Assembly (NCBI RefSeq): GCF_024679245.1
Contig: NC_090183.1
Location: 23,363,855-23,427,854 of the forward strand
Origin: Pseudorasbora parva
Lineage: Eukaryota > Chordata > Actinopteri > Cypriniformes > Gobionidae
Direction of reading: 5' to 3'
Length of the DNA stretch: 64,000 bases
The translations under genes and the position numbers were made by a program. This document shows positions 35,068 through 45,561 of the stretch, piece by piece. A model generated the notes under the pieces. It worked only from the letters and a program-made list of their open reading frames with translations, ran no database searches and was not told where the DNA came from. Position 1 is the stretch's first letter; each line of letters begins with the position of its first letter.

Positions 35068-35204
35068 ATAGCTTCCTGGTCGATGACGTCACCCACCCGT
35101 GACGTATCGTCCCGCTATTGGACTGATTACACAAGTGCTTCATGACATGGTACGCAGAGGCGTCCCCTAGCGTTTCGACGCAGCTCGAAGTTCCCTCGAG
35201 ATAG
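35068..35204 (-). repeat. DIRS-B 5' inverted terminal repeat with 20-bp distal extension
   Basis: The core 35068-35184 is an inverted match to 30078-30194. The outer 35185-35204 (TCGAAGTTCCCTCGAGATAG) is unique to this end and reappears in the internal complementary region. Confidence 0.92.
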
Positions 35205-35694
35205 CGGCAGCAAATCTAATCTGCCCGCGAGTGTCGTCTAGCAACTCTCAATACCCATCTGAGCTGTCATCGCCAAACTCTTGCCGGGCATATCACATCG
35301 TGTATAGAGTTGGTGGGCGGGACCATAATGACGACGGCCGTGTTGCGTTTGCGTGCTTCTAGTAAACACAGAAGCTGGCGAACGGCGGTCTTTCGAATCA
35401 GCTTTGACCGTGACTCTGGAAGACTTGGAGTTAAGCTTTTCTCTGAGAAAAGAACAAAGAACGGCACTGAAGTCATTCTTAAAAAGGGAAGATGTGTTCG
35501 GAGTTTTGCTGACCGGATACAGCGAATGTTTAATCTTTCAATGAGCTCTGTTTCGGTGCTCTAGTTGGTGTAGCGCTATACTATGAGCAGAGGGAGTTTG
35601 AAAGACAACCGTTTATCCCGCCCCTCGGATTGAGCCCTGTCTATGGTGAGTTTCCAGACCAAATATCTTGATGTGGGTCTGGCTTGTCAGGCTA
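35205..35694 (-). mobile_element. hAT-like MITE family X, copy 2, main piece
   Basis: The remainder of the inverted family X element, ending ...TGTCAGGCTA at 35694 and followed by the target duplicate GTTTAATTC. By comparison with copies 1 and 3, about a dozen bases at the DIRS-B insertion point (the CTAGACGCACCC segment) are missing. Confidence 0.88.
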
Positions 35695-37570
35695 GTTTAA
35701 TTCCGTTGTGTTGTGGCAATTTTGTTGTGGTTTAATTTAATTGTGTGTTGTGGCGATTTTTGTGTTGTGGTTTAAATCCGTTGTGTTGTGGTGATTTTGT
35801 TGTGTTGTGGCGATTTTGTTGTGTTGTGATTTAATTCCGTTGTGTTGTGGCGATTTTGTTGTGTTGTGGCGATTTTGTTGTGTTGTGGTTTAATGCCGTT
35901 GTGTTGTGGCAATTTTGTTGTGTTGTGGCGATTTTGTTGTGTTGTGATTTAATTCCGTTGTGTTGTGGCGAATTTGTTGTGTTTTGGCGATTTTGTTGTG
36001 TTGTGGTTTAATGCCGTTGTGTTGTGGCAATTTTGTTGTGTTGTGACGATTTTGTTGTGTTGTGGTTTAATTCCGTTGTGTTGTGGCGATTTTGTTGTGT
36101 TGGGGTTTAATTCCGTTGTGTTGTGATTTAATTCCATTGTGTTGTGGTGATTTTGTTGTGTTGTGGCGATTTTGTTGTGTTGGGGTTTAATTCCATTGTG
36201 TTGTGGTTTAATTCCATTGTGTTGTGGCGATTTTGTTGTGTTGGGGTTTAATTCCGTTGTGTTGTGGCGATTTTGTTGTGTTGGGGTTTAATTCCGTTGT
36301 GTTGTGGTTTAATTCCATTGTGTTGTGGTGATTTTGTTGTCTTGTGCCGATTTTGTTGTGTTGTGGTTTAATTCCGTTGTGTTGTGGTGATTTCATTGTG
36401 TTGTGCCGATTTTGTTGTGCTGTGGTTTAATTCCGTTGTGTTTTGGCGATTTTGTTGTGTGGTGTGACGATTTTGTTGTGTTGTGGTTTAATTCCGTTGT
36501 GTTGTGGCGATTTTGTTGTGTTGGGGTTTAATTCCGTTGTGTTGTGATTTAATTCCATTGTGTTGTGGTGATTTTGCTGTGTTGTGGCGATTTTGTTGTG
36601 TTGGGGTTTAATTCCATTGTGTTGTGGTTTAATTCCATTGTGTTGTGGCGATTTTGTTGTGTTGTGGTTTAATTCCGTTGTGTTGTGGCGATTTTGTTGT
36701 GTTGGGGTTTAATTCCGTTGTGTTGTGGTTTAATTCCATTGTGTTGTGGTGATTTTGTTGTCTTGTGCCGATTTTGTTGTGTTGTGGTTTAATTCCGTTG
36801 TGTTGTGGCGATTTTGTTGTGTTGTGGCGATTTTGTTGTGTTGTGGTTTAATGCCGTTGTGTTGTGGCAATTTTGTTGTGTTGTGGCGATTTTGTTGTGT
36901 TGTGATTTAATTCCGTTGTGGCGATTTTGTTGTGTTTTGGCGATTTTGTTGTGTTGTGGTTTAATGCCGTTGTGTTGTGGCAATTTTGTTGTGTTGTGAC
37001 GATTTTGTTGTGTTGTGGTTTAATTCCGTTGTGTTGTGGCGATTTTGTTGTGTTGGGGTTTAATTCCGTTGTGTTGTGATTTAATTCCATTGTGTTGTGG
37101 TGATTTTGTTGTGTTGTGGCGATTTTGTTGTGTTGGGGTTTAATTCCATTGTGTTGTGGTTTAATTCCATTGTGTTGTGGCGATTTTGTTGTGTTGTGGT
37201 TTAATTCCGTTGTGTTGTGGCGATTTTGTTGTGTTGGGGTTTAATTCCGTTGTGTTGTGGTTTAATTCCATTGTGTTGTGGTGATTTTGTTGTCTTGTGC
37301 CGATTTTGTTGTGTTGTGGTTTAATTCCGTTGTGTTGTGGTGATTTCGTTGTGTTGTGCCGATTTTGTTGTGCTGTGGTTTAATTCCGTTGTGTTGTGGT
37401 GATTTTGTTGTGCTGTGGCGATTTTGTTGTGTTGTGGTTTAATTCAAATGTGTGTTGTTAGCAATTTTGTTGTGTTGTGGTGATTTTGTTGTGTCGTGGT
37501 TTAATTCCATTGTGTTGTGGTTTAATTCCGTTGTGTTGTGGCGATTTTGTTTTGTTGTGGTTTAATTTAG
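35695..37570. repeat. GTTGTG satellite, main array
   Basis: Two interleaved unit types: GTTGTGTTGTGGTTTAATTCC (21 bp, here shown as words GTTGTGTTGTGG and TTTAATTCC) and GTTGTGTTGTGGCGATTTT (19 bp). Longer blocks repeat. The rare word TCTTGTGCCG appears at 36340, 36761 and 37293, giving higher-order periods of 421 and 532 bp, with neighbouring text near-identical. All ORFs across it are low-complexity artefacts (Asn-His-Asn-Thr-Thr). Confidence 0.95.
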
Positions 37571-37859
37571 TAGGGCTGCTCTACTGGGCCACCGTAGTGA
37601 ATGTATGCCACGTCTGCGCTTACCTCAGCTCTAGTGATGAATGCAATCTGACTCCTGCTGCGTTTGTGCCGTGACTCTCGTTCGGCTCACTCACACGTTA
37701 TTGAACAGACACTTTCAGTTTTTAATTGTAGTGTTTGTTCTCTAACTGAACTGATTTTATGAAAATGAACGCGGTGGGCAAGTGATCCAGTAATCCAGGA
37801 CCGGTGGCTTTGAGAGTGGCAAGTGCATTCTGGGAGTTGTTGTCTTTCATCCCCACACT
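37571..37859. other. Unassigned intronic sequence
   Basis: Between the satellite and a palindromic MITE. Moderately GC-rich, with no exon recognised. Confidence 0.4.
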
Positions 37860-38030
37860 CTCAGAAAAAAAGGTACGGTGCTGTCACTGGGGCGGTACCC
37901 TTAGGTACAAAAGTGAAAAGGTACATCTTTGAACCCTACTAACCCCTAAATGGTACATATTAGTACCTTAAAAGGTTTTGTACCTTAGGGTACCGCCCCA
38001 GTGACAGAAATGTACCCTTTTTCTGAAAGT
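37860..38030. mobile_element. Palindromic MITE with TCACTGGGGCGGTACC arms
   Basis: The left part CTCAGAAAAAAAGGTAC...CACTGGGGCGGTACCCTTAG is mirrored by CTTAGGGTACCGCCCCAGTG...GTACCCTTTTTCTGAAAG. About 165 bp, with a central AAATGGTACATATTAGTACC. Non-coding. Confidence 0.8.
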
Positions 38031-38370
38031 CTTTTCTCAGTCTAGAAGGCACCAAATTCAAAAATAATTTTACATTTCTACTACATTAATTACCCAGTTT
38101 GAAAATAAAGCTTAATGCTAAATCACTGAAGTAACCCTTTAATACATTAACTAATGTTAAATGACCATTTTTCTAAAGTGTTACCAAAGATTCTGCAGAG
38201 CTAATGCTTAATACACTTAGCTCACAAGACAAGATGATACACAATGTTGGGTTTACAAGAATGAGGTGATATTTTAAGACCTTTAAAGACGAAATATATG
38301 ACTGGAAAAATTCTTTTATTTGACTGAAAGTCACAAAATGCAAAACAATGCAGGTACATTTTGAACTGTT

Positions 38371-38720
38371 TTAAAGGTGCACTGTGTACATTTTAGCAGC
38401 ATCTAGCAGTGAGGTTGTGAATTGCAACCGCCCACTGCCCACTGCTCACCCCTCCTTTTTGAAGCACATAGAGAAGCTACGGGGGCCGACACTGGACAAC
38501 GATTTCGGTGTCTGAGACAGCAGAGAGTAGCTAGTGCTTTGTAGAGCAGTTTGTCCGTTTAGGGCAAAATGGTGATTTCACTGTAAGGAGACCCGTGGTG
38601 TATGTAGATAGAAATGGTTCATTCCAAGGTAATAAAAGCATAACGGTTCATTAAGTAAGGTCTTTATACACCACTGAAAACACGTCAAACCTCTACTTAG
38701 TACTTACTTTTACATAATTC
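38371..38720. mobile_element. TTAA MITE fragment (GGTGCACTGTGTAC end)
   Basis: Starts TTAAAGGTGCACTGTGTACA, a terminus related to the MITEs at 14155 and inside 52130-53483. The opposite end was not found. Confidence 0.55.
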
Positions 38721-39744
38721 AAATAAATGTATCTTGTGTAACTGGGCAACAATACAAAAATATATTGTTTTTTTTTGCCTGAAGAGTATTTTTTTGGAAA
38801 GCACAGTTGTTTGGCATTGTGTCCACAGTGGACCTGCATGAGCATGTCTGTCTCTGAGCCCGATATAGAGCTTCCCTTTCATGACTCAACAGCTGAATAC
38901 TGGAAATGCATCTGGGTTCTGCAGGTGAAACGCGTTCACCTGCAATGCAGACAACAACTCGAAAACCAGCAGAGATGGGCACATGCTCTCAAATTCACCG
39001 AGATAGAAAGCTCTGGAATGCATGGATTTCAATATATCAGCACGAGGGGAAAAAACGAGCATGGAGAGGATGATGAAAAATGAACGCAGAAGCAAAGAGG
39101 ACGAGAGTAAGAAATATAGATAGAAGAAACATCTGTAAGTGGAATAAATGAAAAAGAAAGTGAGGGAACAGCAGATGTAGAGTGTGGCTGCAGATTGCAT
39201 CACGTTGGGGTTCAATTGTGTCTTGTGAACTCGGCAGAGCTGTCATATCAACTGGTGGAGACCCCTTAAAATAGCAGCGCACACCTACCACAGCCTTACA
39301 GTGATACTCAACAGATGTGTTTTGCACCGCACACAAACAAATTATGCATTTGTTAAAGAGAAAGTGTGCATGGGGAGTTAGTGTAAAGAGTAAAGATAAA
39401 TGAAGAGCTGTGAAAATAACAGCATGTGAACATCATATCAGCAATGTTAATAATTATCTGCTCAGTAATTGTGCACATTCAGTAGACCAAACTCAAATGT
39501 ACACATGCAGTATCCACATGCTTCTATATATGCATTTTAGAGCCATGGCAGAATCAACTCTGTACAGCAGTGGAACCGAAATCATACCCTAAAATGGTAT
39601 ATAAAAGAATAATGTTTAATTTCCAAAATGTAAAAATAAAAGCATATATTTTACGACAAGATTTTTACATTTTACTTACATTTAAAAAAATACTGCCATT
39701 TAATTACATTTGTAATTCATTTCTGTAGTTACATTTATAATTAA
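38721..39744. other. Intronic sequence
   Basis: No splice-consistent exon. Open frames at 38719-39336 lie on both strands and have no family resemblance I could see. Confidence 0.45.
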
Positions 39745-40085
39745 ACTGTTGACACTTCCATTACACCTAACCATACCCTTAAACATAAACTTACTCATCA
39801 TACCACCACACCTGTCCCCAACTTTAATTTAGTTGCTTAATAGCATGTCTATTACTAGGAAATTGTCTGTTTATCAGTAGTTATAAAGCACATATTAATG
39901 CTGTATTCTTCATGACCATATTCTAAATCCCTACTCAATACCAAGACCTGACAACCACCTTACTAACTATTAATAAGCAGTAATTAGGAGTTTATTGAGG
40001 CAAAAGATGTAGTTAATAGTTAACTACAGTAAGAATTGTAACTATAGTAAGAATTGGCCACTAATCTAAAGTGTGACCAAAATAT
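39745..40085. repeat. Repeat shared with 26495-26740
   Basis: Shared words include TTAGGAGTTTATTGAGGCAA and TCTAAAGTG, together with similar ATTACT/AATAAGCAG text. Probably a non-autonomous transposon; termini not defined. Confidence 0.6.
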
Positions 40086-40674
40086 TTTCTTTATTTTATG
40101 AGATCTATTAGAGGTGCCCTAGAATGAAAAATTGAATTAACCTTGCCGTAGATAAGTAACAAGAGTTCAGTACATGAACATCACATACCCTAATTGCTAT
40201 TGCTATACCGCTACCCAGTTCAGTTCGTGGTTCAAAGTTAATAAGCTATCACTGTAAAAAAAATCATTGCCATGATGGATGGTATAGATGTGTTAGCTGT
40301 CATTGAGCAGCAGTGCAGTAAAACAGCCAATCAGAGCAGAACTCTGCATTAATATTCACGACCCTTCCAAATAAGGCAAAAACAGAGCATTACATCCTAG
40401 GGACAATTTCTAGGGTTTGACCTTAAATAAGCCACATATCCTCTACATATCAGAGAACAATTTAAAATATTGTTTCAAATCATTCTAGGGTACCTTTAAT
40501 TAAAAACTCTAAATCAAAATTGTATTATATATAAAAAATATATTTATTTAAATTGTAAATTGATGGTTGTTTACTATTTCTAGAAAATTACAAAATTACA
40601 CAAATTAGGGTTTAAACATGGTTAAAAAAAGCATTGAGATGAACTTGTATTTCAGGCCCTACTTGTTTACCCTA
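40086..40674. other. Intronic sequence
   Basis: AT-rich, including text at about 40110-40500 resembling a decayed MITE (TAGAGGTGCCCTAGAATG ... CATTCTAGGGTACCTTTAA, inverted ends about 390 bp apart). Confidence 0.5.
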
Positions 40675-43600
40675 TACATTTACATTTACATTTAATCATT
40701 TAGCAGACGCTTTTATCCAAAGCGACTTACAAAAAAGGGGAGAGTAATAGAAGCAACGGAACAGACAAGGCCAAAAACCTGTAAGAGCTGTAAGAAATCT
40801 CAATTAATTAGCACAATACACAATTTTTTTTTTTTTTTTTTAAAAGACAGACATCTACAACAAAAACTCACGTCCGCACAGTGCCGAACACTGTATTCTG
40901 ATAGCTAAGATAGCTACAACCCATTAGGACTAAGGCTGTTGCCCCAGCTGTTGTCGTTAATGCAGATTCAGTGGCCCAATGGGTTGGTTTTGTATTCTAG
41001 CTAAACGCGCAGCAATAGCCATCTACAACAAAAACTCACGTACGCAATATACAGAACACTGGATTCTGATAGTTATGATTACTATGTAACATACCCGCCT
41101 GAAGGCGCAAATCCGGATGAGAGACGTAGATATGATCCCGGAGTGTACGCTTTTGGTCGTTGCTGTGGTGATCAGTAAGTGCTATTCTGTATTGGTCAAG
41201 TGCAAATGGAAAAGATGTGTCTTAAGATGTTTTTTAAGAATGGCTACAGACTCGGCAGCACGAATTGAGATCGGCAGGTCATTCCACCAGGTAGGAACGG
41301 TCCAGGAAAATGTCCGTGAGAGCGATTTCATGCCTCTTTGGGATGGAACCACGAGGCGCCGCTCGTTCGCAGAACGCAAGCTTCTGGAGGGTGTGTAAGT
41401 CTGAGCAAGTGAATTTAGGTATATTGGTGCCGAGCCAGAGGTTGTTTTGTAGGCGATAACTAGTGCCTTGAATTTGATGCGAGCAGCCATTGGCAACCAG
41501 TGCAGTTTGATGAAGAGAGGCGTAACATGCGCTCTCTTCGGCTCATTAAAGACCACTCTCGCCGCTGCATTCTGGATCAGCTGCAAGGGTTTGATAGTGC
41601 ATGCTGGAAGCCCAGCCAGAAGAGCATTACAATAATCCAGTCTGGAGAGAACAAGAGCTTGAACCAGGAGTTGTGCAGCCTGTTCTGATAGGAAGGGTCT
41701 AATCTTTCTAATGTTGTATAAAGCAAATCTGCAGGACCGGGCTGTTGCAGTAATGTGGTCAGCGAAGTTTAACTGGTCATCAATCACAACTCCAAGGTTT
41801 CTTGCTGTCCTTGATGGAGTTATGGTCGATGAACCAAGCTGAATGGAGAAATTTTGATGAAGTGCTGGGTTGGTTGAGAAAACAAGTAATTCTGTCTTTG
41901 CAAGATTGAGTTTAAGATGATGCTCTTTCATCCAGTCAGAAATGTCTGTCAGACAGGCAGCGATACGAACACTGACTGTAGGATCATCTGGTTGAAATGA
42001 GAAGTAGAGTTGAGTGTCATCCGCATAGCAGTGATAGGAGAAGCCGTGTTTCTGAATGACAGAACCTAATGATGACATGTAGATGGAGAAGAGAAGTGGT
42101 CCAAGGACTGAGCCCTGGGGAACCCCAGTAGCTAGATTATAAGACTTAAACACTTCACCTCTCCATGACACCCTGTAGGACCTACCAGAGAGGTAAGACC
42201 TGAACCACTGGAGAGCAGATCCTGAGATCCCCGTCCTCTTAAGTGTTGACAGGAGGATCTGGTGGTTAACTGTGTCAAAAGCAGCAGACAGATCCAGCAG
42301 AATGAGCACTGAGGATTTGGAAGCTGCTTTTGCCAGTATCAGTGCCTCAGTTACCGAGAGCAAGGCCGTCTCAGTCGAATGGCCGCTTTTGAAGCCGGAT
42401 TGGTTGTTGTCTAGGAGGTTGTCCTGTTCAAGAAACCTAGAGAGTTGATTGAACACAACTCGCTCAAGGGTCTTTGCAATGAAAGGCAGAAGGGATACCG
42501 GTCGGTAGTTTTCTAAAAGTGCTGGATTCAGAGAGGGTTTCTTAAGCAGTGGGGTTACCCGAGCCTGCTTAAATGCTGTGGGAAAGGTTCCCGTGTGAAG
42601 AGAAGTGTTGACAATGTGAGTGAGTGCAGGAGTGATTGAAGAAGAAATAGCCTGAAGGAGGTGAGTGGGAATAGGATCAAGTGGACAGGTAGTAGGGTGA
42701 TTGGAAAGGATGAGTTTAGAAATATCTGCCTCGGAGAGTGGAGAGAAGGATGGAAGCGTGTTCGTGTTAGTTGTTGAGATGTGCGTGTCAGTTAGTGATG
42801 AGGAGAACTGTTTGCTAATGAGAGCTGTTTTGTTGGTGAAAAATGATGCAAAGTCATCAGCTGTAAGAGTTGATGAAGGAGGGGGAGGAGGTGGACAAAG
42901 GAGAGAGGAGAATGTTTTAAAGAGTTGGCGAGAGTCAGAGCAATTGTTGATTTTGTTGTGGTAGTATGTTGTTTTAGCAGTGGAGACATTTGTAGAGAAA
43001 GAAGAGAGAAGAGACTGATAAAAGGCAAGGTCAGTATTGTTTTTAGATTTATGCCATTTCCTCTCTGCCGCCCTGAGTCCAGAGCGATGTTCACGGAGAA
43101 CTTCAGACAGCCAGGGGGCAGATGGGGTGGGGCGGGCTGGTCTGGATGAAAGGGGGCAAAAACTGTCTAAGGAGGATGTTAGAGTGGAGCAAAGAGTGTC
43201 AGTAGCACTGTTAGTGTCCAGTGCTGAGAACTGAGCAGGTGGAGGGAGTGAAGATGAAACCATAGTGGATAGGCGAGAGGGAGAGAGTGAGCGTAGATTA
43301 CGCCGAAAGGTAATCTGTGTAGGAGTATGTTTTGTATCAGGAGTCAGTATGAGGTTAAGAGTGATGAGAAAGTGGTCTGAGGTGTGTAATGGAGTAACTA
43401 AAGTGTTGTCTGTGGAGCAGTTGCGTGTGTAGACCAGGTCTAATTGGTTACCTGATCTGTGAGTAGCCGTAGTAGATACTAACTTAAGGTCAAATGAAGT
43501 CAGTAGAGTGCTGAAGTCTGCAGCTAGGTGTTTATCAAGATGGATGTTGAAGTCGCCAAGCAGAATCAGTGGAGTGCCATCCTCAGGGAAGCTAGAAAGT

Positions 43601-44290
43601 AACACATCCAACTCCTCCACAAAGTTACCGAGGTGACCTGGAGGACGATAGACCACTACCACATGGATTTTAACAGGGTGAGTAATAGTGATTGAGTGCG
43701 ATTCAAATGAATTGGCCGGTAGAGACGGTAATGGATCAAATTTCCAATCATTTGAGATAAGCAAACCAGTACCCCCACCCCTCCCAATAGGCCGAGGAGT
43801 GTGTGCAAAAGTATAATTGCTTGAGAGTGCTGCAGGAGTGGCAGTGTCCTCTGGTTTGATCCAGGTCTCAGTTAGGGCCATGAGGCTAAGCTGAGAATGA
43901 GTCCCAATAGATGAAATAAAGTCTGCTTTGTTTACAGCCGACTGGCAATTCCAGAGACCAATTGGAATAAAGAGTAAAGTAGCAGAGGATGTTAGGATAT
44001 AGCGCAAATTATTAGGATTACGGCGTCTCGTGCGTACGGAGCGTGATTTACGAGTGCTAGTAGTTATAGTTGAGATTTGAAAGCACATGGTGAAAAGGCC
44101 AGATAGGAATTAGAGCCGAACACAAATAATGAAAAGGAAGATGATACTCAAGTGCCTTGCCGGGGTCCTTGCTCGGGAGGAGTTGCACTGGGAAGAGTTG
44201 AAGTCTTTACACTCGTCGGTCTTGCACTGGGAAGAGTTGAAGTCTTTACACTCGTCGGTCTTGCAAGAGTAGTTGTCTATCAGTCAATTG
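40675..44290 (-). mobile_element. L2-type non-LTR retrotransposon (LINE), near full length
   Basis: The minus-strand element contains an intact endonuclease-RT ORF (41182-44088). Its 3' end, at the low-coordinate side, ends in the word GTAAGTCGCTTTGGATAAAA, then GCGTCTGCTAAATG, then ATGTAAATGTAAATG. This tail belongs to teleost L2 elements and the SINEs that borrow it. The 5' limit is approximate; a 40-bp direct duplication (TGCACTGGGAAGAGTTGAAG...) at 44187-44265 lies in the 5' leader. The 3' UTR also holds a diverged ~75-bp duplication (40848-40915 and 41020-41090). No target duplication was resolved. Confidence 0.88.
41182..44088 (-). CDS. L2 LINE ORF2: AP endonuclease - reverse transcriptase (968 aa)
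   Basis: Enzyme for target-primed reverse transcription: it nicks DNA and copies the LINE RNA. The N-terminal endonuclease (about residues 40-260) has GLWNCQSAVNKADF, the catalytic Glu in LMALTETWIKPED, VVVVYRPPGHLGNF, LLGDFNIHLDK (Asp/Asn) and LHTSDHFLITL (the S-D-H box). The RT (about 500-780) has ENYRPVSLLPFIAKTLERVV, LILLDLSAAFDTVNHQIL (motif A), TGVPQGSVLGPLLFSIYM (motif B) and HCYADDTQLYFS (motif C, Y-A-D-D). The C-terminal domain ends with SRLDYCNALLAGLP and LHWLPMAARIKFK. No stop or frameshift interrupts 968 codons, so this copy may be recent and catalytically competent. The true start may lie slightly up- or downstream of the first ATG. No ORF1 was recognised in the short leader. Confidence 0.92.
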   Translation of the reverse strand: MCFQISTITTSTRKSRSVRTRRRNPNNLRYILTSSATLLFIPIGLWNCQSAVNKADFISSIGTHSQLSLMALTETWIKPEDTATPAALSSNYTFAHTPRPIGRGGGTGLLISNDWKFDPLPSLPANSFESHSITITHPVKIHVVVVYRPPGHLGNFVEELDVLLSSFPEDGTPLILLGDFNIHLDKHLAADFSTLLTSFDLKLVSTTATHRSGNQLDLVYTRNCSTDNTLVTPLHTSDHFLITLNLILTPDTKHTPTQITFRRNLRSLSPSRLSTMVSSSLPPPAQFSALDTNSATDTLCSTLTSSLDSFCPLSSRPARPTPSAPWLSEVLREHRSGLRAAERKWHKSKNNTDLAFYQSLLSSFSTNVSTAKTTYYHNKINNCSDSRQLFKTFSSLLCPPPPPPSSTLTADDFASFFTNKTALISKQFSSSLTDTHISTTNTNTLPSFSPLSEADISKLILSNHPTTCPLDPIPTHLLQAISSSITPALTHIVNTSLHTGTFPTAFKQARVTPLLKKPSLNPALLENYRPVSLLPFIAKTLERVVFNQLSRFLEQDNLLDNNQSGFKSGHSTETALLSVTEALILAKAASKSSVLILLDLSAAFDTVNHQILLSTLKRTGISGSALQWFRSYLSGRSYRVSWRGEVFKSYNLATGVPQGSVLGPLLFSIYMSSLGSVIQKHGFSYHCYADDTQLYFSFQPDDPTVSVRIAACLTDISDWMKEHHLKLNLAKTELLVFSTNPALHQNFSIQLGSSTITPSRTARNLGVVIDDQLNFADHITATARSCRFALYNIRKIRPFLSEQAAQLLVQALVLSRLDYCNALLAGLPACTIKPLQLIQNAAARVVFNEPKRAHVTPLFIKLHWLPMAARIKFKALVIAYKTTSGSAPIYLNSLAQTYTPSRSLRSANERRLVVPSQRGMKSLSRTFSWTVPTWWNDLPISIRAAESVAILKKHLKTHLFHLHLTNTE

Positions 44291-45046
44291 AATTGCTTCT
44301 CTCTAGCCTATAGAATCACATAACCTATAGAATCACACCATAAGTCAAGGTGCCTCTGCCGTTAAGCTGCAGTAAATCACAGTGCCACTTTAAAGCATGT
44401 CCATTGGGAAAACTGTCTTTGAACTAGTCTGGTGGGCATGTCAGAAGAGCATTGGTATGTTGGGATAAGGTGGAGTGAATAGCCCTTCTCTGTTCTACCC
44501 TTTCCTCAAAGTCTTGAGTCAAATAGTTCTGTAATGTTAATTCAGTGAATGTCAATGGCTTTCTCATGAGAGACAATTACAATAATTTTACAAAAGAAAG
44601 TCAAACCACTTTGCTCTATTGCAGTACTTTGATCTAAATACAATGAGGTTCTTTTGTTTATCATTTTAACCTGTAGTACATTGTCACTTTCACTTAGATA
44701 ATATGAATAATGCATTGCAACAATCCATATTTTTTTTAATTATTCAGTTGCTCTTGTTGTGTAGAGGACTAAAATAATCAAGATTTAAAGTTTGGAGTTA
44801 TTTTAAATGACTTCGAGCACACAACAGCTTTATAGAATGACATATGTCATCATCATAATTCTTCCTTGCTAAATTCTTTGGTCATTTGCTAGAGTCTAAA
44901 TGGGATACATTTAATTACATTTTATATTATTGTAAAAGCATAATCATAGCCAAAGTGTGAAATAAACAAACACAAGGGGCAGAATGTGTGGAATTTGAAA
45001 TGACAGAATTTAAGTCTTTCTGTGGTTGTACATTCCGCATAAACCT
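44291..45046. other. Intronic sequence
   Basis: AT-rich; nothing recognised. Confidence 0.5.
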
Positions 45047-45055
45047 GCTAATGAC

Positions 45056-45552
45056 TAGCCTGACAAGCTAGACCCACATCAAGATGTTTGGTCTGGAAAC
45101 TCACCATTGGCAGATTGTCTTTCAAACTCCCTCTGCACACAATAGGATAGTGCTACAACCAACCAGAGCAACATGAAGCGAAACTCATGGACAGATTACA
45201 CTTTCGCCGTATTCAGTCGGCAAACCTCAGTACACATCTTCCCTTTTGTAAGAATGACTTCAGTGCCGTTCTTTGTTATTTTCTCAGAGAAAAACTTAAC
45301 TCCAAGTCTTCCAGAGTCGTGGTCAGAGCTGATTCGAAAGGCTGCTGTTCGCCAGTTTCTGTGTTTACTAGAAGCACGCAAACGCAACTCAGCTATCATT
45401 ATGTTAAGCCCCGCCCACCAACTCTATACACGATGTGATTGGCCTGACCAGAGTTTGGTTTTCACAGTTCAGAAGTGTATTGAGAGTTGCTAGACGACAC
45501 TCGCGGCAGATTAGATTTGCTGCTGCTAGGGTGCGTCTAGATTTCTAGGCTA
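45056..45552 (+). mobile_element. hAT-like MITE family X, copy 3 (complete)
   Basis: 497 bp, ends TAGCCTGACAAG...TTTCTAGGCTA, flanked by the 9-bp duplicate GCTAATGAC (45047-45055 and 45553-45561). More diverged from copies 1 and 2 than they are from each other, with a small internal deletion after TCACCAT. Confidence 0.88.
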
Positions 45553-45561
45553 GCTAATGAC

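Larger units (their letters stand above)
30032..35204 (-). mobile_element. DIRS-B: DIRS-type retrotransposon with gag, RT-RH and recombinase
   Basis: A 5.17-kb minus-strand element. Order from its 5' end (35204): ITR, gag-like region, RT, RNase H, an overlapping tyrosine recombinase ORF, the internal complementary region (30277-30380) and the 3' ITR. The 117-bp ITR cores (30078-30194 and 35068-35184) differ at one base, so insertion is recent. Even so, gag and pol carry frameshifts and the recombinase lacks one catalytic Arg. It inserted into family X copy 2 and is in the same orientation as usp43. Confidence 0.92.

Noticed and set aside
35949..37090. Asn-His-Asn-Thr-Thr ORFs
   Set aside because: Reading frames through the GTTGTG satellite; the frame is open only because the unit lacks stops in that phase.
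41117..43234. Plus-strand ORFs across the L2 element
   Set aside because: Antisense shadows of the intact minus-strand ORF2, which has all catalytic motifs.
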